DNA of 64,000 nt from contig NZ_CP031148.1 of the NCBI RefSeq assembly GCF_003342675.1, forward strand, positions 434,001 to 498,000. The letters are read 5' to 3'. The notes under the pieces were generated by a model, which was not told the DNA's origin, did not search any database, and saw only the letters and a program-made list of their open reading frames with translations. This document shows, in pieces, positions 17,901-27,027 of this stretch. The translations under genes and the position numbers were made by a program. Source of the DNA: Haloplanus rubicundus (GTDB taxonomy: Archaea; Halobacteriota; Halobacteria; Halobacteriales; Haloferacaceae). Numbering within the stretch: the first letter of the stretch is position 1; every line of letters starts with the position of its first letter.

Positions 17901-20027
17901 GCCGCAGTTCCGGCACTGCGTGCGGTGCGTGGTCGCGCCGCAGTCGGGACACGCCCGCCGGCCTACCTGCACGTTCACGACGCCCCGGCCATCGTCGGTG
18001 CGGGCGCGGGCCGCGCCACCCACGTCGCGTTGACTGCCACCCGCCTCGCCGATGGGATAGAGGGTGTGGACCGCGGGCGAGAGGTCGCGCCCCTCCGACT
18101 TCTCCGGTCGCCCCATCCGGTTGCCGATGCGGGTCGGGGCGCGTTCCCGAACCGTGAACGGCGCCACCTCGTCGACCGCGCGGACGGCGTTGTCGCCGTC
18201 GTCGTACTCGCGGGCGGCCGTCGAGAGGTCGTCGAGCGTCCACTCGCGGTCCAGATCGGCCGTCACGCCGAGCGACCGGGCGAACGGTCGCCAGTCGGCG
18301 ATTCTCACCACCCCGTCGGTGGCGACGTGTTCGACGAGGAGCGTTTCGAGCGTCCGCCGCACCGCCGGCGTCGCCTCGACGAGGAGCGTATCGGCCGTCG
18401 ACTCGTCGCCATCGGACGCGACCCGTCCGACCCCGCCATCACCCTCGACGGCGACCGTCTCCCCGCCCGCGACGGCGGCCGCGAGTTCGTCCATCGCCGC
18501 GACGCTCACGTCGTGCCAGAGGTAGGTGTACGCCGGGTGGAGCGGGCAGTCGAACTCGGTCGCCCAGCGGAGCGCCTCGTCGGCGCTCGGGTCCTCGAGG
18601 TCGACCCGCGGGTCGTCGCGGAGCGCCTGCACGTCCGCGTCGCTCTCCTCGAACTCCTTCACCCACCACTCGACCGTGTAGGAGGCGGGCGCGAGGGGGT
18701 GGTTGTTCTCGACGAACTCGCCGTAGTTGACGAGGTACTCGCCGAGGTCCAGAATCTCCTCGACGCCGTTGCGGACCGCCAGCGCCTCCGCCGGATCGTC
18801 GATGCGGCGGACCTCGCCGTTGGCCAGTCGGACCGTCGGCCCCTCGATGGTGTCGACGGGGACGACGCCCGCGGCCTTCCCGGGGCGTTCGGTCTTGATC
18901 TGCGTGCCCGTCGCGAGGAAGTCGTCGACGAGATGCATCGTCGCGGGGTGGACGCCCGCGGTGGCGAAACCGTGGTTGCGGGCGCGGCCGTAACGGAGGC
19001 GAAAGCCCCCGGCCTCGGAGGGATGGCCGAACACCGGCCGCCCGGCGATCAGGTCGCGCAGGAACTTCGTCGAGGGGTCGACGCGGGGTGGTCCGGACGG
19101 CTCGGCGTCGTCGTCCGCGGCCGCGTCGTCGTCCGCGTCGTCCCCCTCGTCCGCGGCCGTCTCGTCCGTCTCCTCCCCGTCGTCTTTCCCGATGGTGCCG
19201 TCGATGAGGTCCTGGAGCCACGGCCACTCCACCTCCGCTAAGTCGCGGGTGTAGCGCTGGATCTTCGGCGCCTTCAGCGCGATGCCCTCGGCGAGGACGA
19301 GACACATCCCGCCGCGGGCCGAGTTGGTGTCGACGCGTTCGAGGTCACGGAACCCCGACACCTCCTCGTCGCCCGTCGCCTCGCCGTCCAGCATGATCGG
19401 CATGTGTTCGGCGATGAACTTCGTCTCCTTGTCCTTCGGCGTGTACTGGAGCCCCGTCTCCGAGTCGTAGAGCCCCACCTCCTCGGCGTAGCGCTCCACC
19501 TCGTCGTCGCGTGGTTTGAACTCGTCGATGCCGAGCAGGGAGCGGGCGTAGTCGGCGACGAGCACCGAGAGCGCCTGTGCCGTCCCGCCCGCCGAGCGGA
19601 TGGGACCGGCGTAGTAGACGTTGACGAACTCGGTGCCGTCGTCGTTTGCAAGCACCTCGACGCGGTCGATGCCCTCGATGGGCGCGGCGACGACCCCCTC
19701 GGTCAGGAGGGCCACGGCGGTCCGGACCGCCCCCTCGATCTTCCCGGCGTTCGTGTCGTAGTCGCCGACGGTCCCCTCGACGAAGTCGGTGACGAGCGCC
19801 AGCGCCGCCTCCTCGCGGCTCATCTGCCCGTCGAGTTCGCGCACGCGTTCGGCCACGCCGTCGATGCCGAGGATGTTCTCCACCCGGTCGGCCATGTCGC
19901 GGGCGACCGGAATCTCCACCTCGGTGGTCGGGTCGGCACCGCGGCTCCGCGCCCGCTCCGCGCGGTCGAACGCCTCGTCCAACCGCGCTTCCATCCGCTC
20001 GAAGTAGCGTTCGTCGTCGGGCGTCAT
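14928..20027 (-). CDS. polC: DNA polymerase D large subunit (DP2) containing an intein
   Basis: Catalytic subunit of the archaeal replicative polymerase PolD; pairs with the small exonuclease subunit DP1, which is not in this window. The 1,699-codon frame starts MTPDDERYFERMEAR. The precursor has the conserved N-terminal region (SAGGTAQALSVLVADYAR, near residue 140), an acidic insertion near residues 290-320, zinc-binding CPDCGATTHRTQCRNCGAH near residue 690, and the catalytic HPYFHAAKRRN / CDGDEDCVMLL region split by an intein at residues 942-1451. A second Cys cluster (CLDCGESY...CRECGG) and the C-terminal PSRLDDFM follow. After splicing the mature protein would be about 1,189 residues. The start overlaps the PPC-domain gene by four bases. 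Confidence 0.96.
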   Translation of the reverse strand: MTPDDERYFERMEARLDEAFDRAERARSRGADPTTEVEIPVARDMADRVENILGIDGVAERVRELDGQMSREEAALALVTDFVEGTVGDYDTNAGKIEGAVRTAVALLTEGVVAAPIEGIDRVEVLANDDGTEFVNVYYAGPIRSAGGTAQALSVLVADYARSLLGIDEFKPRDDEVERYAEEVGLYDSETGLQYTPKDKETKFIAEHMPIMLDGEATGDEEVSGFRDLERVDTNSARGGMCLVLAEGIALKAPKIQRYTRDLAEVEWPWLQDLIDGTIGKDDGEETDETAADEGDDADDDAAADDDAEPSGPPRVDPSTKFLRDLIAGRPVFGHPSEAGGFRLRYGRARNHGFATAGVHPATMHLVDDFLATGTQIKTERPGKAAGVVPVDTIEGPTVRLANGEVRRIDDPAEALAVRNGVEEILDLGEYLVNYGEFVENNHPLAPASYTVEWWVKEFEESDADVQALRDDPRVDLEDPSADEALRWATEFDCPLHPAYTYLWHDVSVAAMDELAAAVAGGETVAVEGDGGVGRVASDGDESTADTLLVEATPAVRRTLETLLVEHVATDGVVRIADWRPFARSLGVTADLDREWTLDDLSTAAREYDDGDNAVRAVDEVAPFTVRERAPTRIGNRMGRPEKSEGRDLSPAVHTLYPIGEAGGSQRDVGGAARARTDDGRGVVNVQVGRRACPDCGATTHRTQCRNCGAHTEPVYECESCEQVIEPDESGRVHCDRCDRDVTSVEWRRLDLGERYQEALDTVGEREAAFEILKGVKGLTSANKTPEPMEKGVLRAKHGVSSFKDGTVRYDMTDLPVTAVRPEELDVTAEDFRELGYETDVDGDPLRFDDQLVELKVQDIVLSDGAAEHLLKTADFVDDLLTEFYDLPPFYEVAERQDLVGELVFGMAPHTSAAVVGRVVGFTSAAVGYAHPYFHAAKRRNCFHPETKVWYRDEDGAWHHERIERLVEERLEDPETDDFGTLVQELDGDVHVPSIDDDGEQVLKPVEAVSKHRAPDHLVEIETRSGRAVTVTPDHEVQVFDGGEVESKRASKVADDDQLIKPSHLDTVSPADEPQRIDLLAELLRRDIINGDRLTIRGIAKSELYDLFTESLRHRWEGTFYPLKSTAEYLGLSKKALSNYVYRESIPVQLLDRLFESTDALLSAVPDDVKLGVKRDRAQMDRFVELNGRVATLLGYYAAEGFARAQETPKGTIHQTTVCGTESEAREFFMETFRSEFGVEPYRENEAKVTVSGRLPRAFFDTILNAGVYAESKRVPQHIFDSSNRIAAAYLRGYFSGDGSVDSTGTTVSASTVSNELKEDIVALLTRFGIEARIRHVEPVLLQDQFPEHYRDNDMSMSKPAYVVHLAGERSVRFSEQIGFHLSRKDEVLRQNVAERSSKEKYARCFDGGNDEYLIDTVESTSISTSNVDSVYCLTVADTHTLITNDLSNCQCDGDEDCVMLLMDGLLNFSQEFLPDQRGGRMDAPLVMSSRIDPTEIDDEAHNMDVVREYPLEFYEATREMADPEAVDVEIAEDSLDTEAEYHGFDHTHDTSNIALGPDLSAYKTLGSMMDKMDAQLNLARKLRAVDETDVAERVIEYHFLPDLIGNLRAFSRQETRCLDCGESYRRMPLSGDCRECGGRVNLTVHEGSVNKYMDTAIQVAEEFGCRPYTKQRLEVLEKSLESVFQNDHNKPSRLDDFM
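15675..17204 (-). other. PolC intein with LAGLIDADG-type homing endonuclease (510 residues)
   Basis: In-frame insertion coding for precursor residues 942-1451. It starts with CFHPETKVWY (block A, Cys1), has block B TVTPDHEVQVF with the TxxH pattern, endonuclease blocks LLGYYAAEGFA and YLRGYFSGDGSV, and block F VYCLTVADTHTLIT. The downstream extein CDGDEDC is preceded by NCQ, so joining RRN directly to CDGDEDC leaves Gln, not Asn, as the last intein residue. The alternative junction after DLSN would leave an extra Cys-Gln in the polymerase. Roughly 15680-16900 is much more AT-rich than polC, whereas 16920-17204 has host-like composition. Confidence 0.93.
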
Positions 20028-20422
20028 GGGGCGTCGGCGCGGTCGACGACCTGTTCCTCGAAGGCCCGGAGGTGCACCGTCCCCTCGACGGCCGTCGCGG
20101 CGTTGAGGTAGCCGCCGACGGCCTGCCCGCTCGGGCGAGTGAGGACGGCGTGGGGGCGGGCGAACGCCCCGTCCGCGTCCGCCCCGACCCCACCGACGCA
20201 GACGGCGACCGTCAGCGGTTCGTCGAACCCGACGGCGCGGTGCTCCCCGGCCCTCGGATCGTAGTGCCACACGTCGGCGTCCGCGACCGTCCCCGTCCCG
20301 GTGAACCACCCCGACGTGACCCCCTCGGCGTCGGCGGCGTGCTCGATGGCCTCCCGCCAGTCGTCGCCCTCCTCGACGGCGACGCGGTACTCCGCGCTCA
20401 CGGCGAGTTCACGAGCGTCCAT
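20024..20422 (-). CDS. PPC/DUF296-domain protein
   Basis: A 132-residue single-domain protein of the PPC (DUF296) family, known from plant AT-hook proteins and free-standing in prokaryotes. Recognisable parts are WREAIEHAADAEGVTSGWFTGTGTVADADVWHY and the C-terminal GGYLNAATAVEGTVHLRAF. Family members form trimers; some bind DNA or small ligands, but the role in archaea is not settled. A TATA-like GTTTAATCC box (minus strand) lies about 27 bases upstream, and the stop overlaps the polC start, so it is the first gene of the polC transcript. Confidence 0.8.
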   Translation of the reverse strand: MDARELAVSAEYRVAVEEGDDWREAIEHAADAEGVTSGWFTGTGTVADADVWHYDPRAGEHRAVGFDEPLTVAVCVGGVGADADGAFARPHAVLTRPSGQAVGGYLNAATAVEGTVHLRAFEEQVVDRADAP

Positions 20423-20538
20423 AGACGCGACACGGACGGCCTCGGATTAAACCTTCCTCAGCGCGGCCGTCGCCGGCCGACGGCGTGGCAGTCGCTGGGT
20501 GGGTCGGAAAACACCGCGGTCGGACGGGGGCGAACCGG

Positions 20539-20925
20539 TTAGAACGGGGCCTGCGGGCCTTCGTCGCGGCCCTCGTCGTCGTCGCTCGTCTCGCCGGGGA
20601 AGGAGGGTTCCATGCCGCCGCCGTGGCCGCCCTCGCCGCCCTCGCCGCCCATGCCTTCCATGCCGGTGTCGGCGTGGACCTTCGTGATCTCGGGAATCTC
20701 TTTGACCATCCGGCTCTTGATCGCCTGAATCGTCATGGGGGAGATGCCACAGCCGGAACAGGCGCCGCCGAGCTGGATGCTCACCTCGCCCGTCTCGGTG
20801 TCGATGTGCTGGATGGCTGCGCTCCCGCCGTGCATCTGAATCTGCGGGAAGTTGCGCCGCAGGAAGTTCGTGACGCGCTCGCGGAGTTCGTCCTCGCCGT
20901 CGGCGTCCTGAGCGTCGGTACTCAT
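20539..20925 (-). CDS. NifU C-terminal-domain iron-sulfur scaffold protein
   Basis: Small Fe-S cluster scaffold/carrier of the Nfu type. The ATG chosen gives 128 residues beginning MSTDAQDADGEDELRER. The core is NFPQIQMHGGSAAIQHID and LGGACSGCGISPMTIQ, with the CxxC that binds a cluster between subunits, then the tail becomes Gly/Glu-rich (GMGGEGGEGGHGGG) and acidic. An earlier in-frame ATG exists 45 bases upstream, but a weak TATA-like GCCTAAGCC sits about 26 bases before the chosen start. Confidence 0.88.
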   Translation of the reverse strand: MSTDAQDADGEDELRERVTNFLRRNFPQIQMHGGSAAIQHIDTETGEVSIQLGGACSGCGISPMTIQAIKSRMVKEIPEITKVHADTGMEGMGGEGGEGGHGGGMEPSFPGETSDDDEGRDEGPQAPF

Positions 20926-20950
20926 GGACGAGACAAGGATACCGACGGGC

Positions 20951-21286
20951 TTAGGCCTTTGGTTCATCACGTTCGTCGAGGCCGAAGACGGTCCGCAGTT
21001 CCGCCTCGATTTCCTCGACGTACCGGTCGAGCGTCGTCTCCAACTTCTCCTCGTCGACGACCACCGCCGTCACCCGCTCGGTCGGGTTCTCGGGGAGTTC
21101 GATCCGGAACGCACCGTCCTCGTAGAACGGCTCCGACTCGTTGAGCACCTGCTGGTCGATGGCGTGGACGAGTTCGGAGTCGAAACGGTCGTTCATCGTC
21201 TCGAAGGCGTTCTTGTACGCCCGCTGGAGCTCGGTGAAGTAGTTGGCGTACTTGTCCTCGAACTTCTCCGGGTCGAAGTCGGCCAT
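20951..21286 (-). CDS. Conserved haloarchaeal protein (DUF5783-like)
   Basis: A 111-residue acidic, soluble, mostly helical protein beginning MADFDPEKFEDKYANYFTEL. From memory it matches the haloarchaeal DUF5783 family, including the central LVHAIDQQVLNESEPFYEDG block. It has no cysteines, no catalytic motif and no membrane segment, and its function is unknown. It lies 25 bases upstream of the Nfu-type gene on the same strand. Confidence 0.75.
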   Translation of the reverse strand: MADFDPEKFEDKYANYFTELQRAYKNAFETMNDRFDSELVHAIDQQVLNESEPFYEDGAFRIELPENPTERVTAVVVDEEKLETTLDRYVEEIEAELRTVFGLDERDEPKA

Positions 21287-21323
21287 GGCGGTCTTTGCTC
21301 CCCGCCGGGCAAAAGTCGGACGG

Positions 21324-22241
21324 TTAGGCGTCGAACAGATCCGTCGAGAGGTAGCGCTCGCCCGTATCCGGCAGGATCACGACCGTCGTCTCCGTCGGAT
21401 GCTCGGTCGCGTACGCCGTCGCCGCCGCCAGCGCTGCGCCCGAGGAGATGCCGACGAGGAGGCCGGCCTCGCGGCCCAGTCGGCGCGCGGCCGTGCGCGC
21501 TTCGTCGGCCGTCACCCCACGCACCTCGTCGATCAGGTCCGTCCGCACCACGTCGGGGAGAAAGCCCGGGCCGATGCCCTGGATGTCGTGGCCATCGCTG
21601 CACGCCTCGGTGATCGTCGGCGACGACGCGGGTTCGACGGCGACGGTCGTCACGTCGTCGCCGCGTTCGACGAAGTACTCCCCGAGCCCCGTGATCGTCC
21701 CGCCGGTGCCGACGCCGGCGACGACGGCGTCCACGTCGCCGCCCGTCGCCCGCCGTATCTCCGGCCCGGTCGTCGTCCGGTGGGCGCGCGGGTTCGCCTC
21801 GTTCTCGAACTGCCCGACGAGGACCGCGTCGTCGGCCGCGGCCAGTTCCTCCGCGCGGCGGTTCGCCCCACCCATCCCCTCCTCGGCCGGCGTCAACTCC
21901 AGGTCGGCGCCGAGGGCGGCGAGCATCGTCCGGCGCTCTTCGGACATCGACTCGGGCATCGTCAACGCGCAGTCGTAACCGCGGGCCACCGCCACCGTCG
22001 CCAGACCGATGCCGGTGTTGCCGCTCGTGGCCTCGACGACCGTCCCGCCCGGCGGCAGGTCACCGGACCCCTCGGCCGCGTCGATCATCTCGCGGGCGAT
22101 GCGATCCTTGACCGAGTAGGCGTTCACCGCCTCCACCTTCCCGAGGAGGTTCTCGGCGACCCCGTCCAGCCGAAGGAGCGGGGTGTCGCCGATCAGCCCC
22201 TCGACCGATTCCACGACGTTCCGGTGGGCCGTCTCGCTCAT
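21324..22241 (-). CDS. cysK: Cysteine synthase (O-acetylserine sulfhydrylase family)
   Basis: PLP enzyme of fold type II that makes cysteine from O-acetylserine or a related activated serine. The 305-residue protein has the cofactor lysine in NAYSVKDRIAR (Lys45), the substrate loop TSGNTGIGLA near residue 71, the phosphate-binding GVGTGGTITG near residue 177, and GISSGAALAAA near residue 265. Length and motif order are typical of CysK/CysM; a cystathionine beta-synthase is less likely because the regulatory domain is missing. The archaeal sulfur donor cannot be told from the sequence. Confidence 0.9.
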   Translation of the reverse strand: MSETAHRNVVESVEGLIGDTPLLRLDGVAENLLGKVEAVNAYSVKDRIAREMIDAAEGSGDLPPGGTVVEATSGNTGIGLATVAVARGYDCALTMPESMSEERRTMLAALGADLELTPAEEGMGGANRRAEELAAADDAVLVGQFENEANPRAHRTTTGPEIRRATGGDVDAVVAGVGTGGTITGLGEYFVERGDDVTTVAVEPASSPTITEACSDGHDIQGIGPGFLPDVVRTDLIDEVRGVTADEARTAARRLGREAGLLVGISSGAALAAATAYATEHPTETTVVILPDTGERYLSTDLFDA

Positions 22242-22292
22242 CGGTCGCGTTACTCCGAAGCGACGGGTAAGCCCCGTCCCGAACGGGTTCGA

Positions 22293-23735
22293 CTACCCCA
22301 ACTGGTCGGCGATCAGATCGTCGGCCGCCGCGACGAACGCCGCTTGAGTGCCGGCGGGAATCGTCGCCCCCGCAGCCACGTCGTGGCCGCCGCCGTCGCC
22401 GCCGACCGACCGCGCTGCCTCCCGCATGACCGTCGAGAGATCCAGTCCCTGCCGAACGAGGGTGTGAGACCCCCGCGCGGAGACTTTCACCTCGTCGTCG
22501 CCGCCATCCGACTCGCCGGCGTCCACGCTCGCGAACGCGACGATGGGCCGGTCCCGTCGGACGCCGTCCGCCCCCAGCGCCATCCCGGCGACGATGCCGA
22601 CGATGGTCTCCCGGATTCGCGTCCCCGCGTCGAACCACTGGACGTGGTCTTCGACGGTCACCCCCTCCGATTTCACGAGTTCCAGCCCCTCCGAGAGGTT
22701 CTTGCGGTGGTTGCGCAGGAGCGTCCGGGCGCGGTCGAGTGCCTCGCCTCGGTCCCCCAGACACACTGCCAGCCCCACGTCCGCGCGCTCGTAGCGCGCC
22801 GTCGCGTTCAGGAGCGTCGAGAACTCGCTCACGTCGCGGAGTTCCGTCCCTTCGGCCTCCGCGGTGAGGGTGTAGGTCGTCCCGATCAGGTCGTTCACCC
22901 GATCCGCCGGCACGCCGCTCGCCACCGCCCGCTTGAGCAGGGCGCTCGCCACCGTCCGCCGCTCGTCGTCGGTCAGATCGACCCACCGTTTCCACTCCCC
23001 ATCGGCCCGGAGGTCGAGATCGAGATCGGCGAGAAAGCGCACGGCGCCGGACTCGTCGCCGCTGATCCCCGGAATCCGCACGTCGCTGGCGTACTCCAGT
23101 AGCTTGGGGAGCGGCCGGGTCTGCCGGCCGTACATCGACAGATCGGTTCCCTCGCGTAGGACGCCCGCCTCGACGCCCTCGGCGACGATGGCCTCGTTGG
23201 CGCCAGTGAGGCCGTCGACGCCGGCCTGCATGTCGCCGACGGCGCCGACGACGGCGAGGGCCGCGAGGTCACGGTTGGCCTCCCCGCCGAGCGCCCGCGC
23301 CACGCAGTAGGCCGCCCCCGCGCCGGACAGTTCGCTCGCGCCGTTCAGCCCCTCCAGCAGGGGGTTACAGTGGAACTCGACGTCCGCGTCCGCCGGCTGG
23401 TGGTGGTCCGCGACCACGGGCGTGAAGGCGTCGGCGTACTCGACGACGACGTCGAGTTGCCCGCTCCCGAAGTCCGTAAAGAGGACCGTCCCGTGCTCCG
23501 TCGCGGCGATGGAGCGGATGGCCGCCTCGTCGAGCTGTTTCTCGAAGACCGTATCGAAGGGGATTCCGGCGCGTTCGAGCGCCGTCGCGGCCACGGCGGC
23601 GCTCGTCAGGCCGTCGGCGTCGATGTGGGAGGCGAGGAGCACCGAGTCGGCCGCCCGGAGGCGGTCGGCACACGCCGCCGCCCGGTCGGCGAGTTCGGGA
23701 ACCGGCCCGTCCATGGGTTCGGCGTCGGTCGCCAT
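22293..23735 (-). CDS. DHH-family phosphoesterase, RecJ-like
   Basis: A 480-residue soluble Mn-type phosphoesterase. DHH motifs are clear: ASHIDADG (His37, Asp39, Asp41), FTDFGSGQ, VADHHQP (Asp110-His112) and GAVGDMQ; the C-terminal DHHA1-type block is GGDGGGHDVAAGA. It resembles archaeal RecJ-like/GAN nucleases that act at replication forks or degrade single strands, but oligonucleotide hydrolysis cannot be ruled out. A GTG codon directly precedes the chosen ATG. It follows hemD by ten bases and is probably cotranscribed with it. Confidence 0.87.
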   Translation of the reverse strand: MATDAEPMDGPVPELADRAAACADRLRAADSVLLASHIDADGLTSAAVAATALERAGIPFDTVFEKQLDEAAIRSIAATEHGTVLFTDFGSGQLDVVVEYADAFTPVVADHHQPADADVEFHCNPLLEGLNGASELSGAGAAYCVARALGGEANRDLAALAVVGAVGDMQAGVDGLTGANEAIVAEGVEAGVLREGTDLSMYGRQTRPLPKLLEYASDVRIPGISGDESGAVRFLADLDLDLRADGEWKRWVDLTDDERRTVASALLKRAVASGVPADRVNDLIGTTYTLTAEAEGTELRDVSEFSTLLNATARYERADVGLAVCLGDRGEALDRARTLLRNHRKNLSEGLELVKSEGVTVEDHVQWFDAGTRIRETIVGIVAGMALGADGVRRDRPIVAFASVDAGESDGGDDEVKVSARGSHTLVRQGLDLSTVMREAARSVGGDGGGHDVAAGATIPAGTQAAFVAAADDLIADQLG

Positions 23736-23745
23736 CACTGATAAA

Positions 23746-24486
23746 CTACCGCTCCCGCAACGCCGCGACCGTCTCCCGGGCCAGCGCCTCGAACGTCGCC
23801 TCCGCGGGCACCACGTCCACGTCGATCCCGAGCGATTCGGCCGTCTCCCGCGTCGGGTCGCCGATGACGCCGACGACGGCCGCGTTCAGCCCCACGATGG
23901 CGGCGGCGCGGAGGCCCCGCGCGTCCGCGGCGTCGAGGAAGTGTTCGACGGTCAGCGAGGAGGTGAAGCAGGCGGCGTCGAGGTCACCCGCCGCGGCGAG
24001 TTCGGCCGATTCGCCCGCCCCATCGGGGCGGACGAGGCGGTAGAGCACCGTCTCGTGGACGGCCGCGCCGGCGTCGCGGAGCCCTTCCAGCAGGACGGGG
24101 CTGCCGTGGTCGCTCCGGGCCACCTCGACGCCGGCTCCGTCGGTTCGGTCGGCCAGCAGGTCGACGAGCCCGGTCGAGGAGTAGTCGTCGGGGACCAGAT
24201 CGACCGCGTAGCCCGCCGCCTCCAGTGCCTCGGTCGTCTTCGGACCGATAGCCACCACCGTCGCGTCGCCGGAGTCCCACCCCGCCGACGCGACGAGTTC
24301 CGCGCCCGTCTTGCTCGTGAAGACGACGTACTCCCCGTCCTGTGGCGTCGCGCCCGTCGGCTCGACGGCGAGCATGGGGTCGGCCACCGGCTCGACCCCG
24401 AGGTCGGCGAGGAGCGTCCGGGCCGCGTCGAGTCGCTCGTCGTCGGGGCGGAAGACGGCGACGCGGGGGCGGTCGGTGTCGCTCAC
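23746..24486 (-). CDS. hemD: Uroporphyrinogen-III synthase
   Basis: Closes hydroxymethylbilane to uroporphyrinogen III, the branch point for siroheme, cobalamin and heme. The 246-residue protein is of the variable HemD family: N-terminal RPRVAVFRPDDERLDAA, a central VVAIGPKTTEALEAAGYAVD segment and a SLTVEHFLDAADARGL block near residue 180. Assignment rests mainly on context, since it overlaps hemC by four bases, plus these family blocks. Confidence 0.88.
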   Translation of the reverse strand: MSDTDRPRVAVFRPDDERLDAARTLLADLGVEPVADPMLAVEPTGATPQDGEYVVFTSKTGAELVASAGWDSGDATVVAIGPKTTEALEAAGYAVDLVPDDYSSTGLVDLLADRTDGAGVEVARSDHGSPVLLEGLRDAGAAVHETVLYRLVRPDGAGESAELAAAGDLDAACFTSSLTVEHFLDAADARGLRAAAIVGLNAAVVGVIGDPTRETAESLGIDVDVVPAEATFEALARETVAALRER

Positions 24487-25568
24487 ACGTCGGCCTCCTC
24501 GCGCGCCCGGTCGATCAACTCGGCCGCCCCCGCCTCCCGCAGTTCGGCCGCGAGGTCGACCGCCGCGTCGGCGTGGTCCGTGATCGGGAGGTCGGCGGTG
24601 CGCTCGACCGCCTCCGTCCCGTCGAGGGAGAGTACCTGAACCGTGACGTGGACGTACTGGCCCTGAACGACGGCGTAGACGCCGATGGGCGCGATACAGC
24701 CCCCGCCGAGTTCGGCGAGCACCGTCCGCTCGACGGTCGTCTCGACGCGCGTCACCGGGTCGTCGACGAGGTTACGGATCGTCTCCGTCGCGTCCGCGTC
24801 GCTCCGGGCCGTCACCGCGATGGCGCCCTGCCCCGGTGCGGGGACGAACGACTCCCGGGGGAGGCGGGTCGTCGCCACGGCGTCGAGCAGGCCGCTTCGC
24901 TCTAGCCCTGCCTCCGCGAGGACGACGGCGTCGTACTCCGTCTCCACCGCCCGCTCCATCGCCCGCCGCTCCAGTTCGGCGAGCCCGTCGAACCACTCCT
25001 CGACCGACCGGTCGAAGTTGTCGGGATGTTCGCCCTCGTCCTCGTCCTCGGCGTCCAGTCGCCGCTGGTGTTCGCGCTGGAGACCGGGCGCCAGCAACTT
25101 CTCCAGCCGGGTGTCGACGTTGCCCCGGAGCGATTCGACCTGCAGGTCCGGGCGCTCGCGGCGCAACTGCGCACCGCGCCGGAGCGAGGAGGTGCCGACG
25201 ACGGCGCCCTCCGGCAGGTCCTCCAGGGTCGCGCCGTCGGGGGTCACGAGTACGTCGCCCGCGGGGGCGCGTTCGGGCACCCCGGCGACGACTAGCTCGG
25301 GCGGCGACTCGGTCGGCATGTCCTTCATCGAGTGGACCGCGGCGTCGACGTCGCCGTCGAGGACCCGCTCGTCGAGCGCGCGGACGAACGCGCCCGTCTT
25401 CCCCAGGCGATGGATGAGTTCGTCCCGAATCTCGTCGCCGCGGGTCGACACCTCGACCGTCTCGACGGCGAGGCGTCGGGCCGAGAGGCGGTCGGCCACG
25501 CTCGCCGTCTGGCGCTTGGCGAGGTCGGACCCGCGCGTCGCTAGCCGTATGGTCCCGCGCGTGTTCAT
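24483..25568 (-). CDS. hemC: Porphobilinogen deaminase (hydroxymethylbilane synthase)
   Basis: Polymerises four porphobilinogens to hydroxymethylbilane on a dipyrromethane cofactor. The 361-residue protein starts with RGTIRLATRGSDLAKRQT, has HSMKDMPTE (substrate loop), GTSSLRRGAQL, and the cofactor-attachment LGGGCIAPIG with Cys291. It is longer than bacterial HemC (about 310) because of an acidic insertion around residues 165-200 (DAEDEDEGEHPDNFDRS), a halophile-type expansion. The stop overlaps the hemD start. Confidence 0.95.
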   Translation of the reverse strand: MNTRGTIRLATRGSDLAKRQTASVADRLSARRLAVETVEVSTRGDEIRDELIHRLGKTGAFVRALDERVLDGDVDAAVHSMKDMPTESPPELVVAGVPERAPAGDVLVTPDGATLEDLPEGAVVGTSSLRRGAQLRRERPDLQVESLRGNVDTRLEKLLAPGLQREHQRRLDAEDEDEGEHPDNFDRSVEEWFDGLAELERRAMERAVETEYDAVVLAEAGLERSGLLDAVATTRLPRESFVPAPGQGAIAVTARSDADATETIRNLVDDPVTRVETTVERTVLAELGGGCIAPIGVYAVVQGQYVHVTVQVLSLDGTEAVERTADLPITDHADAAVDLAAELREAGAAELIDRAREEADV

Positions 25569-25602
25569 ACCGGGGCGACGCCCCCGAAGGTGAAAAGCCC
25601 CG

Positions 25603-26937
<1,335 letters not shown>

Positions 26938-27027
26938 ACCTACCGCTGGGGACCGCTGGGGAAAGAATGTACGGGGTTTCGTCGAAAAGACCGTGCCGCG
27001 TGGTGCTCGCGTGCCGAACCGATCCGC